Assembly: GCF_901521055.1 (NCBI RefSeq)
Contig: NZ_CABEGA010000047.1
Coordinates: 1-34,097 of the forward strand
Length of the DNA stretch: 34,097 bases
Reading direction: 5' to 3'
Origin: Cellulomonas hominis
GTDB taxonomy: Bacteria; Actinomycetota; Actinomycetes; Actinomycetales; Cellulomonadaceae
How positions within the stretch are numbered: the first letter of the stretch is position 1; every line of letters begins with the position of its first letter. Below are positions 10,262 through 20,370 of the stretch, one piece after another. The notes beneath the pieces were generated by a model. It ran no database searches. It was not told the DNA's origin and saw nothing but the letters and a program-made list of their open reading frames with translations. The position numbers were made by a program, and so were the translations under genes.

Positions 10262-10725
10262 CCCGCCTCGGCGATCCTCGCGCGCACCAGGGCGGAGATC
10301 TCCACCAGCGACCGCACCTGCGCCTCGTCCAACGGGGCCAGCAGCAGCTCGCGGACCAGCCGGCGGCGGGTGGCCTGCGCGGTCCGGGCGGCCTGCAGCC
10401 CCTCGTCGGTCAGCCCGACCACGGTGCCCCGGGCGTCCTGCCGGTCGCGGCTGCGCGTCACCAGGCCGCGCCGCTCCATGCGCCGCAGCTGGTGCGACAC
10501 CCGGCTGTCCTGCCACTCGGCGGCGGCCGCCAGGTCCTTCGCGCGCAGCCCCGGGTGCCCGGCCGCGAGCAGCGGCTCCAGCAGCTCCAGGTCCGCGACG
10601 GACACGTCGGCCTCCGCGCCGAGCCCGCGCTCCAGGGCCGTGAACAGCTCCCGGGACAGGCCGAGGTACATGCGCCAGGTGGCGTCCTCGTCGACCGGCG
10701 CCGGTCGTTCGTCCAGAGCTGCCAT
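10249..10725 (-). CDS. MarR family transcriptional regulator
   Basis: 158-residue winged-helix regulator of the MarR family, which act as dimers on palindromic operators and often sense small phenolic or oxidative ligands. The wing and recognition helix region reads RVSHQLRRMERRGLVTRSRDRQDARGTVVGLTDEG in outline: a recognition helix at about residues 75-90 followed by the typical D-x-R wing at about 95-100. ATG at 10725 is preceded, 7 nt upstream, by TACGCT, a TAnnnT-type -10 element, so the mRNA may be leaderless; no ribosome-binding site is visible. It is 47 bp downstream of a double-GNAT gene on the same strand. Its targets cannot be told from sequence, although neighbouring acetyltransferases are candidates. 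Confidence 0.9.
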   Translation of the reverse strand: MAALDERPAPVDEDATWRMYLGLSRELFTALERGLGAEADVSVADLELLEPLLAAGHPGLRAKDLAAAAEWQDSRVSHQLRRMERRGLVTRSRDRQDARGTVVGLTDEGLQAARTAQATRRRLVRELLLAPLDEAQVRSLVEISALVRARIAEAGTGR

Positions 10726-10732
10726 GGGGCAC

Positions 10733-10738
10733 AGCGTA
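10733..10738 (-). promoter_or_regulatory. -10 element TACGCT, leaderless start of MarR gene
   Basis: TACGCT (minus strand) ends 7 nt before the ATG at 10725, matching the TAnnnT spacing seen at several other genes in this window. There is no clear -35 element. Confidence 0.45.
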
Positions 10739-10772
10739 GGGCCACGTCAGCGCGCGGATCGAGGGTTCTTCC

Positions 10773-11876
10773 TCAGAGCTCGACCGAGTACGTGATCGAC
10801 CGGTGCGTGAGCTCGTAGCCGAGGCCCGCGTACAGCCCGTGGGCGCCGGACGGGTTGTCCGTGTCGACGTCCAGCTCGGCGTACTCGACGCCCGCGTCCC
10901 GGAACGAGCGCATCGCCGCGACCAGCAGCGCGACCGACAGGCCCCGCCCGCGCCACCCCCGGCGCACGCCGAGGAACTCCGTGAAGCCCGACGAGTACCC
11001 GACGACCGGCCAGTCCTGCTCGTACCGGCTGGAGATCGTGTACCCCGCGACCTCACCCGTCGCCTCGTCGACCGCGACGTGGCTCCACTCCGGCACGAAC
11101 GCGGCGCGCCCGTGCTGCCAGGCCTCCGGCGTGCGGGGCTCGCTGCCCCAGTGGTCCGCGAACGTCTCGTTGTGCGCGACCCGCACCGGCTCGTCGAGCG
11201 CCTCCGACCACGGGACGATCCGCACGCCCTCGGCCTCGCGCGTCTGCGGCAGGGGCACGGACAGGTCGCGGCGCATGTACGCCCAGTACCGGATCGGCCG
11301 GAACCCGGCGGTCTCGTACAGGGCACGGGCGTCGGCCCGGTGCTCCTCGAGGTGCGTGGCGATGCGGCCGGGCAGGTCCCGCCCGGACGCCGCGAGCTTC
11401 TGCCGGCCCCGCGCGGTCCCCCACGCCACCAGCGCCCGGCCGATCCCGCGCCCCCGGTGGCCGGGGTGCACGCCGCCCGCCAGGTACGCCCGGACCCGGC
11501 TCACGTCGCCCGGCGGCTGCTCGACCGTCATCCACGCCCGCGGCACGCCCTCTGCGTCGAGACCCACCCGCGTGTCGGCCGGCAGGTCCTTCCAGGAGCC
11601 CTCCAGCCACTCGCCGACCTCGGCCACGCCGGTGCGCGACGGCTCGGCGTCCGCGGCCTCGACCTCGGTGACGAGCGCGGCCAGCCCCGGGACGTCGTCG
11701 CGGGTGAGCGGTCGCCAGGTCAGACCGGTCGCCGCCGGGTCCGGCTCGGGCAGCACGTCCGGCGCCGCCGCCCGCTCCGCGATGGGGCCGGGCGGGGCCT
11801 CCGGGGGTGCGTCGGCGTCGGGCAGCTCGGTCGCGAGGGTCTCGCTCTTCTCGTGCACCCCTCCACGGTGCCGCAC
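10773..11876 (-). CDS. Tandem-domain GNAT acetyltransferase, copy 1
   Basis: 367-residue protein with two GNAT folds. The N-terminal domain contains GHRGRGIGRALVAWG and the C-terminal domain contains GWRGRGLSVALLVAAM, both acetyl-CoA pyrophosphate-binding loops (R/Q-x-x-G-x-G/A type). The two-domain layout is like that of mycothiol synthase, but I see no specific match to MshD, so the substrate is unknown. It is clearly paralogous to the next gene upstream, sharing FADHWGSEPRTPEAWQ and WSHVAVDEATGEVAGY exactly or nearly so. The start is uncertain: GTG at 11876 gives the longest frame, and GTG at 11858 is an alternative just after GGAGG but with too short a spacing. It lies 55 bp downstream of its paralogue and upstream of the MarR gene. 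Confidence 0.82.
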   Translation of the reverse strand: MRHRGGVHEKSETLATELPDADAPPEAPPGPIAERAAAPDVLPEPDPAATGLTWRPLTRDDVPGLAALVTEVEAADAEPSRTGVAEVGEWLEGSWKDLPADTRVGLDAEGVPRAWMTVEQPPGDVSRVRAYLAGGVHPGHRGRGIGRALVAWGTARGRQKLAASGRDLPGRIATHLEEHRADARALYETAGFRPIRYWAYMRRDLSVPLPQTREAEGVRIVPWSEALDEPVRVAHNETFADHWGSEPRTPEAWQHGRAAFVPEWSHVAVDEATGEVAGYTISSRYEQDWPVVGYSSGFTEFLGVRRGWRGRGLSVALLVAAMRSFRDAGVEYAELDVDTDNPSGAHGLYAGLGYELTHRSITYSVEL

Positions 11877-11899
11877 CCCGTCCCGGGTGTCGCGCCGGG

Positions 11900-11933
11900 G
11901 AGCGGCCGCCCGCCGACGGCGGCGGCGCCGCTC
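11900..11933 (-). terminator. Hairpin terminator after GNAT copy 2
   Basis: GAGCGGC (11900-11906) pairs with GCCGCTC (11927-11933), with further GC pairing inside the loop. It overlaps the stop codon of GNAT copy 2 and lies in the 55-bp gap before copy 1. No T-run follows, so termination may be partial. Confidence 0.5.
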
Positions 11934-12963
11934 AGACCTCGATCGACGTCATCAGCGACCCGTGCGTCACCTCGTACCCCAGCGCGGCGTACAGGCCGTG
12001 GGCGCCCGACGGGTTCTCCGTGTCGACGCCCAGCTCCGCGAACTGCATGCCGTCCGCGCGGTACGAGCGCATCGTGGCCGCGAGCAGCGCCACCGCCACA
12101 CCTCGCCCGCGCCACGCCCGCCGCACCCCGAGGAGCTCGGTGTAGCCGGACCGGTAGCCCGCGACCTCCCAGTCCTGCTCGAAACGGCCGGACAGGGCGT
12201 ACCCCGCGACCTCACCCGTGGCCTCGTCGACCGCCACGTGGCTCCACGTCGGCGCGAACATCGACCGGCCGACCTGCCACGCCTCCGGGGTGCGCGGCTC
12301 GCTGCCCCAGTGGTCGGCGAACGCCTCGTTGTGGGCCAGCCGCACGGCGTCGTCCAGGTCCGCGGACCACGGCACCACCCGCACGCCGGCGGGCTGCCGC
12401 TCCTCGGGCAGCGGGACGGACAGGTCGCGCCGCATCTCCGTGTAGTACCGGATCGGGGCGTAGCCCGCGGCCGCGTACAGCTCGACCGCCGCGCGGTGGT
12501 CCTGCTCGAGGTAGGCGGCGATCCGGCCCGGCACGTCCTTGCCGGACGCGGCGAGCCTCTGCCGGGCGCGCGCGGTCTGCCAGTCGACGAGCGCCCGCCC
12601 GATCCCCCGGCCCCGCCACTGCGGGTCCACGCCGCCGTTGACGTGGGCGCGCACGGTGCGGACGTCCCCGGGCGGGGCGTCGACCACCGCCCACGCGCGC
12701 GGCACCCCGTCGGCGTCGAACCCGACCCGGGAGTCCGCGGGCAGGTCCTTCCACGCGCCGTCGAACCACTCGTCCACCTCGGGCTCGCTGGTGCGGAACG
12801 GGGTGGCGTCGACCACCTCGACGCGCGCGACGAGCGCCGCGAGGGCCGGGACGTCCGACCGCTCGGCGGCCCGCCAGGTGAGCCCCGTCGCGGGGCCCGG
12901 CTCGGGCAGGTGGGCGGGGGCTGCGGCGCGCTCGGCGATCGGCACGAGGGTCTGCTCAGTCAC
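11932..12963 (-). CDS. Tandem-domain GNAT acetyltransferase, copy 2
   Basis: 343-residue double-GNAT protein, paralogue of the downstream gene. The N-terminal domain has QWRGRGIGRALVDWQ and the C-terminal domain AWRGRGVAVALLAATM as acetyl-CoA loops. The blocks NEAFADHWGSEPRTPEAWQ and PSGAHGLYAALGYE are shared with copy 1, so the pair arose by tandem duplication. The substrate is unknown; mycothiol synthase-like two-domain architecture is the closest family resemblance I can name. I take GTG at 12963 as the start, giving Met-Thr-Glu-Gln; GTG at 12972 would add three residues. Neither has a strong ribosome-binding site. It follows parE after a hairpin with a T-run, so it probably has its own promoter. 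Confidence 0.82.
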   Translation of the reverse strand: MTEQTLVPIAERAAAPAHLPEPGPATGLTWRAAERSDVPALAALVARVEVVDATPFRTSEPEVDEWFDGAWKDLPADSRVGFDADGVPRAWAVVDAPPGDVRTVRAHVNGGVDPQWRGRGIGRALVDWQTARARQRLAASGKDVPGRIAAYLEQDHRAAVELYAAAGYAPIRYYTEMRRDLSVPLPEERQPAGVRVVPWSADLDDAVRLAHNEAFADHWGSEPRTPEAWQVGRSMFAPTWSHVAVDEATGEVAGYALSGRFEQDWEVAGYRSGYTELLGVRRAWRGRGVAVALLAATMRSYRADGMQFAELGVDTENPSGAHGLYAALGYEVTHGSLMTSIEV

Positions 12964-13002
12964 GCGCCCCACGGTGCCCGACCGGTGCCGCGGTTGTCAC
13001 GC

Positions 13003-13056
13003 GAAAACCCGCCGGCAGCCCGTTCCGTCCCGTCGCGGCCCGTCCCGGACGGCGGG

Positions 13057-13057
<1 letters not shown>
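13003..13057 (-). terminator. Intrinsic terminator of parE
   Basis: On the minus strand ACCCGCCG (13057-13050) and CGGCGGGT (13014-13007) form a perfect stem directly after the parE stop, with additional GC-rich structure in the long loop. TTTT follows (13007-13004). This is one of the few hairpins in the window with a T-run. Confidence 0.65.
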
Positions 13058-15204
<2,147 letters not shown>

Positions 15205-15212
15205 GAAGCCCG

Positions 15213-15218
15213 AGGGTA
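15213..15218 (-). promoter_or_regulatory. -10 element TACCCT upstream of parE
   Basis: TACCCT (minus strand) fits TAnnnT and ends 8 nt before GTG 15204. It supports that start and a leaderless or nearly leaderless transcript. The -35 region is not recognisable. Confidence 0.4.
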
Positions 15219-15399
15219 GTCGCTCCCGCCGACAGACCCGCGGCACCATGCCGCACGCCGCGACGACGACCCCGCGCCCCCGGGACCGTGTGCGCAGCGT
15301 GTTGCCGCGGTGTGACGCGCGGGTGACTTCTGCTTCGCGCTGAGCGAACCACCCGCCCCCGACGGGAAGGATCCGCGCAGAAGATGGTTGTATGACAAC

Positions 15400-15627
15400 G
15401 TGACCGAGACGATCGAGACCACGAACCCGCTGACCGCAGCCGACCGCTGCGACCGCTGCGGCGCTCAGGCCTACGTCCGCGTGCAGCTGCCCGTGGGCGA
15501 GCTCCTGTTCTGCGCGCACCACGCGCGCGAGCACGCGCCGAAGTACTCGCAGCTTGCCACGCACGTGCAGGACGAGACGGACAAGCTCCTCGCCGAGCAC
15601 GGCGCCGGGGCGACCGCCGCTCGCTGA
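15400..15627 (+). CDS. DUF7455 family small zinc-ribbon-like protein
   Basis: 75-residue conserved actinobacterial protein of unknown function. The family core LTAADRCDRCGAQAYVRV is complete, with CxxC at Cys17/Cys20 and a second half-site FCAHH at Cys38/His40/His41. Together these could hold one zinc ion; that is inference. The start is uncertain: GTG at 15400 gives Met-Thr-Glu-Thr, and TTG at 15388 would add four residues. No strong ribosome-binding site is seen; TTGTAT at 15388-15393 might act as a -10 element for a leaderless start. It is divergent from parE (195 bp) and convergent with the sigma factor gene, separated from it by two strong hairpins. The same small gene is often found next to the primary sigma gene in actinobacteria, as I recall. 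Confidence 0.85.
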   Translation: MTETIETTNPLTAADRCDRCGAQAYVRVQLPVGELLFCAHHAREHAPKYSQLATHVQDETDKLLAEHGAGATAAR

Positions 15628-15682
15628 GAGCTGCGCAGGGGCAGCGCGCCGGGACCGCGTGACGCTGCCGCAGGACATCGGG

Positions 15683-15716
15683 ACGGGCCCGTCCGGCTGA
15701 GGCCGGGCGGGCCCGT
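15683..15716 (+). terminator. Terminator hairpin after DUF7455 gene
   Basis: ACGGGCCCGTCCGGC (15683-15697) pairs over 15 bp with 15702-15716, one G-T pair, around the loop TGAG. It lies 55 bp after the stop. No T-run follows, as is usual in high-GC actinobacteria. Confidence 0.7.
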
Positions 15717-15782
15717 TCGCGTACCCGGACCCGGGCAGCGCGCCCCCGGACCCGCTGTCCCCCTGACGTGCCGCCGCCTGAT

Positions 15783-15827
15783 GCGCGAAGGCCCGCCTCC
15801 TCTGTGCGAGGGGGCGGGCCTTCGTGC
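15783..15827. terminator. Bidirectional terminator between DUF7455 and rpoD
   Basis: A stem of 17 bp (15786-15802 with 15808-15824, loop TGTGC) extends to about 20 bp with a G-T pair at its base. It lies 19 bp downstream of the sigma factor gene stop on the minus strand and is well placed to end both convergent transcripts. Confidence 0.75.
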
Positions 15828-15845
15828 GTGCGGGTGCTGCGGCTG

Positions 15846-17417
<1,572 letters not shown>

Positions 17418-17469
17418 GAATGACCTTTCGGCAGCAAGGGACCCGGTTCGGCGCATCGGGTACCTCGAT

Positions 17470-17475
17470 ATTGTA
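17470..17475 (-). promoter_or_regulatory. -10 element TACAAT, proximal rpoD promoter
   Basis: TACAAT on the minus strand differs from TATAAT at one position and is the best -10 sequence in the window. It lies 52 nt upstream of the sigma gene start codon, leaving a leader with the GAAAGG ribosome-binding site. No good -35 hexamer is found at 17-18 bp. Confidence 0.5.
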
Positions 17476-17556
17476 CCGGCCGCGCCCCCGGCGGGGCGTC
17501 CGAGCAGGACGGCGAGGCCCTGGAGATGACAGCCGGCGAACCTGTCAGATCTGCTC

Positions 17557-17583
17557 AACGCGCGAACGGGCCCTCGGATTCCC
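17557..17583 (-). promoter_or_regulatory. SigR-like ECF promoter upstream of rpoD (GGGAAT-N18-GTT)
   Basis: On the minus strand GGGAAT (17583-17578) is followed by exactly 18 nt and then GTT (17559-17557), here GTTG. This equals the consensus described for Streptomyces SigR and mycobacterial SigH promoters. The -10 lies about 140 nt upstream of the sigma gene start. In S. coelicolor, hrdB has a SigR-dependent promoter, so the same arrangement may let thiol stress raise primary sigma levels here. Seen: the exact motif and spacing. Inferred: its use. Confidence 0.55.
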
Positions 17584-17596
17584 ACGGATGTCACCC

Positions 17597-17640
17597 GGGC
17601 GTGTCCCGCGCCCCCTGGTGCTGCCCGTCCGGACGCGCCC
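17597..17640 (-). terminator. Weak candidate terminator after universal stress gene
   Basis: GGGCGTGTCC (17597-17606) pairs with GGACGCGCCC (17631-17640) including one G-T pair, with a 24-nt loop. It begins directly at the stop codon of the universal stress gene. The large loop makes it doubtful. Confidence 0.3.
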
Positions 17641-18039
17641 TCAGCTCGGGTCGGGCTTGACCGCCAGCACGGGGCACGGGGAGTCGAGCAGGATGCGCTG
17701 GGCGTTGGCGCCGAGGATCAGCTTGCCGACCGGGCTGCGGCGGCGCAGGCCGATGACGATCAGCGTGGCGCCGGCCTCCTCGGCAGTGCCGATGAGGTCC
17801 TCGGCGACGTCGCGGCCGCCCGCGATGACCCGCACGTCGTGCGGCACGCCGCGCGACTCCAGGGAGGTGCGCACCTCGTCGAGGGCGCTCGCCAGCTCGG
17901 CCTTCTGCTCCTCGGTCTCGTCGCCGCGCTCGCTCACGACCACGACCAGCGGCTCCGACCGGCGGACGGCCTCACCCGTCGCGGCGGTCAGGGCGGCACG
18001 CCCCTCGACGGTCGCCAGGTACCCGACCACGATGCTCAT
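17641..18039 (-). CDS. Universal stress protein family protein
   Basis: 132-residue single-domain UspA-fold protein, cytosolic; members bind ATP or act as dimeric stress-response proteins. The fold's opening strand (SIVVGY) and the C-terminal strand (SPCPVLAVK) are present. The nucleotide loop is partly degenerate: [16 protein letters not shown] at residues 97-112 has Arg100 where the second Gly of the G-2x-G-9x-G-S/T motif is expected and Ala111 in place of Ser/Thr, so ATP binding is uncertain. The ATG at 18039 has GAGGAG 6 nt upstream. It lies between the DUF4192 gene (127 bp upstream, same strand) and the rpoD promoter region. An inverted repeat 80 nt upstream may be a terminator or an operator. 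Confidence 0.88.
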   Translation of the reverse strand: MSIVVGYLATVEGRAALTAATGEAVRRSEPLVVVVSERGDETEEQKAELASALDEVRTSLESRGVPHDVRVIAGGRDVAEDLIGTAEEAGATLIVIGLRRRSPVGKLILGANAQRILLDSPCPVLAVKPDPS

Positions 18040-18118
18040 GAAGTGCTCCTCGCGAGTGCTCTGCGTCCGCAGCCCGGCACCGGGGCGCCCTTGCGCGGGT
18101 GCGGCCGTGGACCGTGCT

Positions 18119-18141
18119 GGAGACGGTACCGGAACGTCTCC
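18119..18141 (-). promoter_or_regulatory. Inverted repeat between DUF4192 gene and usp
   Basis: GGAGACG (18119-18125) and CGTCTCC (18135-18141) are perfect 7-bp arms around 9 nt. It is 25 bp after the DUF4192 stop and 80 bp before the usp start. TACCGT, a TAnnnT element, lies inside it on the minus strand (18123-18128). It could be a terminator or an operator over a usp promoter; sequence alone does not decide. Confidence 0.4.
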
Positions 18142-18166
18142 GTGCGCACGACCGCCCCCGACGCGC

Positions 18167-19693
18167 TCAGCAGCGACGACGCATCCACCCGGGCGGCAGG
18201 CCCGCCCCGAGGGCCCGGTCGAGCACCTCGGCGAGCCGGTGACCCGGGTCGTGGCTCAGGGCGCGCTCGACCAGGACGGACGCGCGCACCCCGTCGCCCT
18301 CCCACCAGGCGAGCAGCGCCAGCAGCGTCAGCGCCGGCGCCTGCCGCTCGCTGCGCCCGTGCGCCACGACCCGCTCCAGCAGGGCCTGCGCCGCCTCGGC
18401 GACGTCCTGGTCGGGCTCCCGCGCGCACGCCGGCTCCACCAGCACGTCGAGCGCCGCCCGCACGGCGTCCGACACGGCCCGCGCGCCGACCGTCGGCGTC
18501 CGGGGGCCGCCGTCCGCCGCGGCCCTGGCGCAGCGCTCGCCGTCGGGGCCGGCGGGGTCGCCGGGGCTGCGGGGGCGGCCGGCGGCCCAGCCGGCCTCCG
18601 CGTCCGGACCCGCGAGCGCGTCGTCGCCGGCCTCCTCGAGCGGGGAGCCCGGCACCTCCGCCTCGTCCGGATACCCGTCGTCCCCGGCCGGGTCCCCGTC
18701 CCACGCCCCGCGGCGTCCGGCGATGCCGTCGTCCGCGTACCGGACGAGCGCGTCGGGCACGTCGGTCCCCGGCTGCACGAGCGTGAGCACCACCGCGTCG
18801 CGGACCGCCGGGTCGTCCAGCGCCGCCTCGATCCGCCCGAGGGCCGCGGCGGCCACCGCGCCGACGTCCGCGCCGACGTCCGGGCCGACGTCCGTGGTGG
18901 CCGGGTCGCCCTCGGACCGCCTGTCCTGGACGGCGGCGAGCGCGGCCCGCCACGTGCCGAGCGACCGCTGACGCCACGCCAGGACGTCCACGGGCCGGGT
19001 GCTGCGCAGCAGCAGGTCCGTCCAGCGGGACCGCGCGGCAGACGCGGAGCGCCTCGGCCCCGCCGCCGCCGGAGCGATCGCGCCGACGTCGTCCCGCGAG
19101 GGCAGCACCGGGTCCCGTCGGCCCACGAGCCGGCCCACGAGGTGCCCGGCGAGCTCCCCGGCAGCCAGGTCCTCCAGCGGCCGGCCGCCGGGCGGGCAGC
19201 AGCCGCGGTCCCGGCAGTCGAGGCCGAGGTAGTGCCCCTGCGTGACCAGCCACACGGCGACATCACCCACCCGTGCGCAGGCGGCCCGGGTGACCTGGGC
19301 GGCCCGGACCGCCCTGGCCGTGCCGTCGCAGCGCATCCCGCGCCCGGGCTCGCGCGGGTCTCCCGCGTCGTCGTAGACCACCACCACGACCTCGGTCGCG
19401 CCGTCCGAGGCGAGGTGCCCCGCCACGCCGGCCGCGATCCCGGCACCCGCGGGGCACAGCAGGTCCGCCACGTCGACGCGCGCGACGAGGCCGACCTCGC
19501 GCCGGGGGCCGCGCAGGCTCACCGCCACCACCGAGTCCCGCGGCTCGAAGCCGAGCTGGTACGGGACGAGGCCCAGCAGCTCGCGGGTGTGGTCGAGCCG
19601 GAGCGCACGGCGCGTGGCGGGGGGGCGCGGGTGGTGGGCGTGGTCGGGGGTGTCGTCGGCGGTGCGGTCGGGGGTCAGGTCCGTCGTGGTCAT
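18167..19693 (-). CDS. DUF4192 family protein
   Basis: 508-residue actinobacterial protein of unknown function. The DUF4192 core is at about residues 30-200: it begins LLGLVPYQLGFEPRDSVVAVSLRG and includes VVVVVYDD and GHYLGLDCRDRGCCPPGG, the latter Cys-rich and typical of the family. The C-terminal third (from about 410) is helical and looks like TPR-type repeats (ALTLLALLAWWEGDG, VLVERALSHDPGHRLA). The middle has a low-complexity stretch with a GPDVGADVGA repeat encoded by a 12-nt tandem unit. ATG at 19693 has GAGGTGGGG just upstream. Divergent from the lipoprotein gene. No signal peptide or membrane helix is visible. Confidence 0.82.
   Translation of the reverse strand: MTTTDLTPDRTADDTPDHAHHPRPPATRRALRLDHTRELLGLVPYQLGFEPRDSVVAVSLRGPRREVGLVARVDVADLLCPAGAGIAAGVAGHLASDGATEVVVVVYDDAGDPREPGRGMRCDGTARAVRAAQVTRAACARVGDVAVWLVTQGHYLGLDCRDRGCCPPGGRPLEDLAAGELAGHLVGRLVGRRDPVLPSRDDVGAIAPAAAGPRRSASAARSRWTDLLLRSTRPVDVLAWRQRSLGTWRAALAAVQDRRSEGDPATTDVGPDVGADVGAVAAAALGRIEAALDDPAVRDAVVLTLVQPGTDVPDALVRYADDGIAGRRGAWDGDPAGDDGYPDEAEVPGSPLEEAGDDALAGPDAEAGWAAGRPRSPGDPAGPDGERCARAAADGGPRTPTVGARAVSDAVRAALDVLVEPACAREPDQDVAEAAQALLERVVAHGRSERQAPALTLLALLAWWEGDGVRASVLVERALSHDPGHRLAEVLDRALGAGLPPGWMRRRC
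18859..18894. repeat. 12-bp tandem repeat, three copies, inside the DUF4192 gene
   Basis: The unit cgccgacgtccg is present twice exactly and a third time with one change (ggccgacgtccg). It stays in frame and encodes Gly/Ala-Asp-Val repeats, so copy number can vary without a frameshift. Confidence 0.7.
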
Positions 19694-19806
19694 GGCCCCA
19701 CCTCATCGTGTCCCTGACCTGCGGGAGAGCACGCCGGCCGCCCGCTGGGGACGACGCGCGCCCCGGAGCGCTGTGGAGGACTCGGTGACCGCGCGGGGAG
19801 CGCCGC

Positions 19807-19812
19807 TAGGGT
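19807..19812 (+). promoter_or_regulatory. -10 element TAGGGT, leaderless start of lipoprotein gene
   Basis: TAGGGT ends 7 nt before GTG 19820. GTGACC at 19785-19790, 16 bp upstream, shares TGAC with the -35 consensus. The arrangement supports GTG 19820, not 19811, as the start. Confidence 0.5.
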
Positions 19813-19819
19813 GAGGCGC

Positions 19820-20353
19820 GTGCCCGCCCGTCCCGTCACCGTCGCGCTGCTCCTGACGACGGCGCTCGCCACGGCACTGACCGTGGCGGGCTGCACGGAG
19901 GACTCCCCGGGCACCGCCGACCCGGCGCCGACCGCCTCAGCGTCGGCCGTGCCGGGCGTCACGCCGTCGGCCACCGAGACGCTGCTGCCGAGCCCCACCG
20001 CGACCGGCTCGGCCGTGGGCGGGCTCGCCCCCGGGTTCCCCGCGGACCTCGTCGCGCCGCCCGAGGGCAGCGAGATCCTCGTGTCCAGCGCGGAGCCGGA
20101 CCGGGCCACCGGGCTGACGACGATCAGCCTGAACCTGCGCAGCCCCCTCGCGACGGCCGACCTGCTCGGGCCGCTCAGGGACCAGCTGGTCGCCGCGGGG
20201 TTCGTCGAGACGGTCGTGGACCCGGGCACCTCCGGGCTGGCGGCGACCTCCACGTTCGTCCGTGGCGACGGCGGGCAGGAGCTGCTGACGCTCGGGGTGC
20301 TCGACCGGGACGGCGTGCGGACGCTGACGCTGGGCGGGACCGTCCGGCTGTGA
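19820..20353 (+). CDS. Small secreted lipoprotein, function unknown
   Basis: 177-residue predicted lipoprotein. A basic N-terminus and hydrophobic segment lead to the lipobox TVAGC, so Cys25 (counting from GTG 19820) should be lipid-modified and the protein anchored outside the membrane. A Ser/Thr/Pro/Ala-rich linker (about 28-70) is followed by a compact C-terminal domain of about 100 residues with alternating strands (TTISLNLRS, GVRTLTLGG). I do not recognise the domain. GTG 19820 is preferred because TAGGGT lies 7 nt upstream; GTG 19811 would add three residues. Its stop is 18 bp before the polyprenyl synthase gene, which has its own -10 element. Confidence 0.78.
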   Translation: MPARPVTVALLLTTALATALTVAGCTEDSPGTADPAPTASASAVPGVTPSATETLLPSPTATGSAVGGLAPGFPADLVAPPEGSEILVSSAEPDRATGLTTISLNLRSPLATADLLGPLRDQLVAAGFVETVVDPGTSGLAATSTFVRGDGGQELLTLGVLDRDGVRTLTLGGTVRL

Positions 20354-20358
20354 GGCCC

Positions 20359-20364
20359 TAGGCT
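20359..20364 (+). promoter_or_regulatory. -10 element TAGGCT, leaderless start of polyprenyl synthase gene
   Basis: TAGGCT ends 6 nt before GTG 20371, and there is no ribosome-binding site between the two. It indicates a leaderless mRNA independent of the upstream lipoprotein gene. Confidence 0.5.
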
Positions 20365-20370
20365 CGCGGC

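Noticed and set aside
10773..12963. Mycothiol synthase (MshD) for either double-GNAT gene
   Set aside because: Only the two-domain layout agrees; I see no specific MshD sequence signature, and two tandem copies would be unusual for that enzyme.
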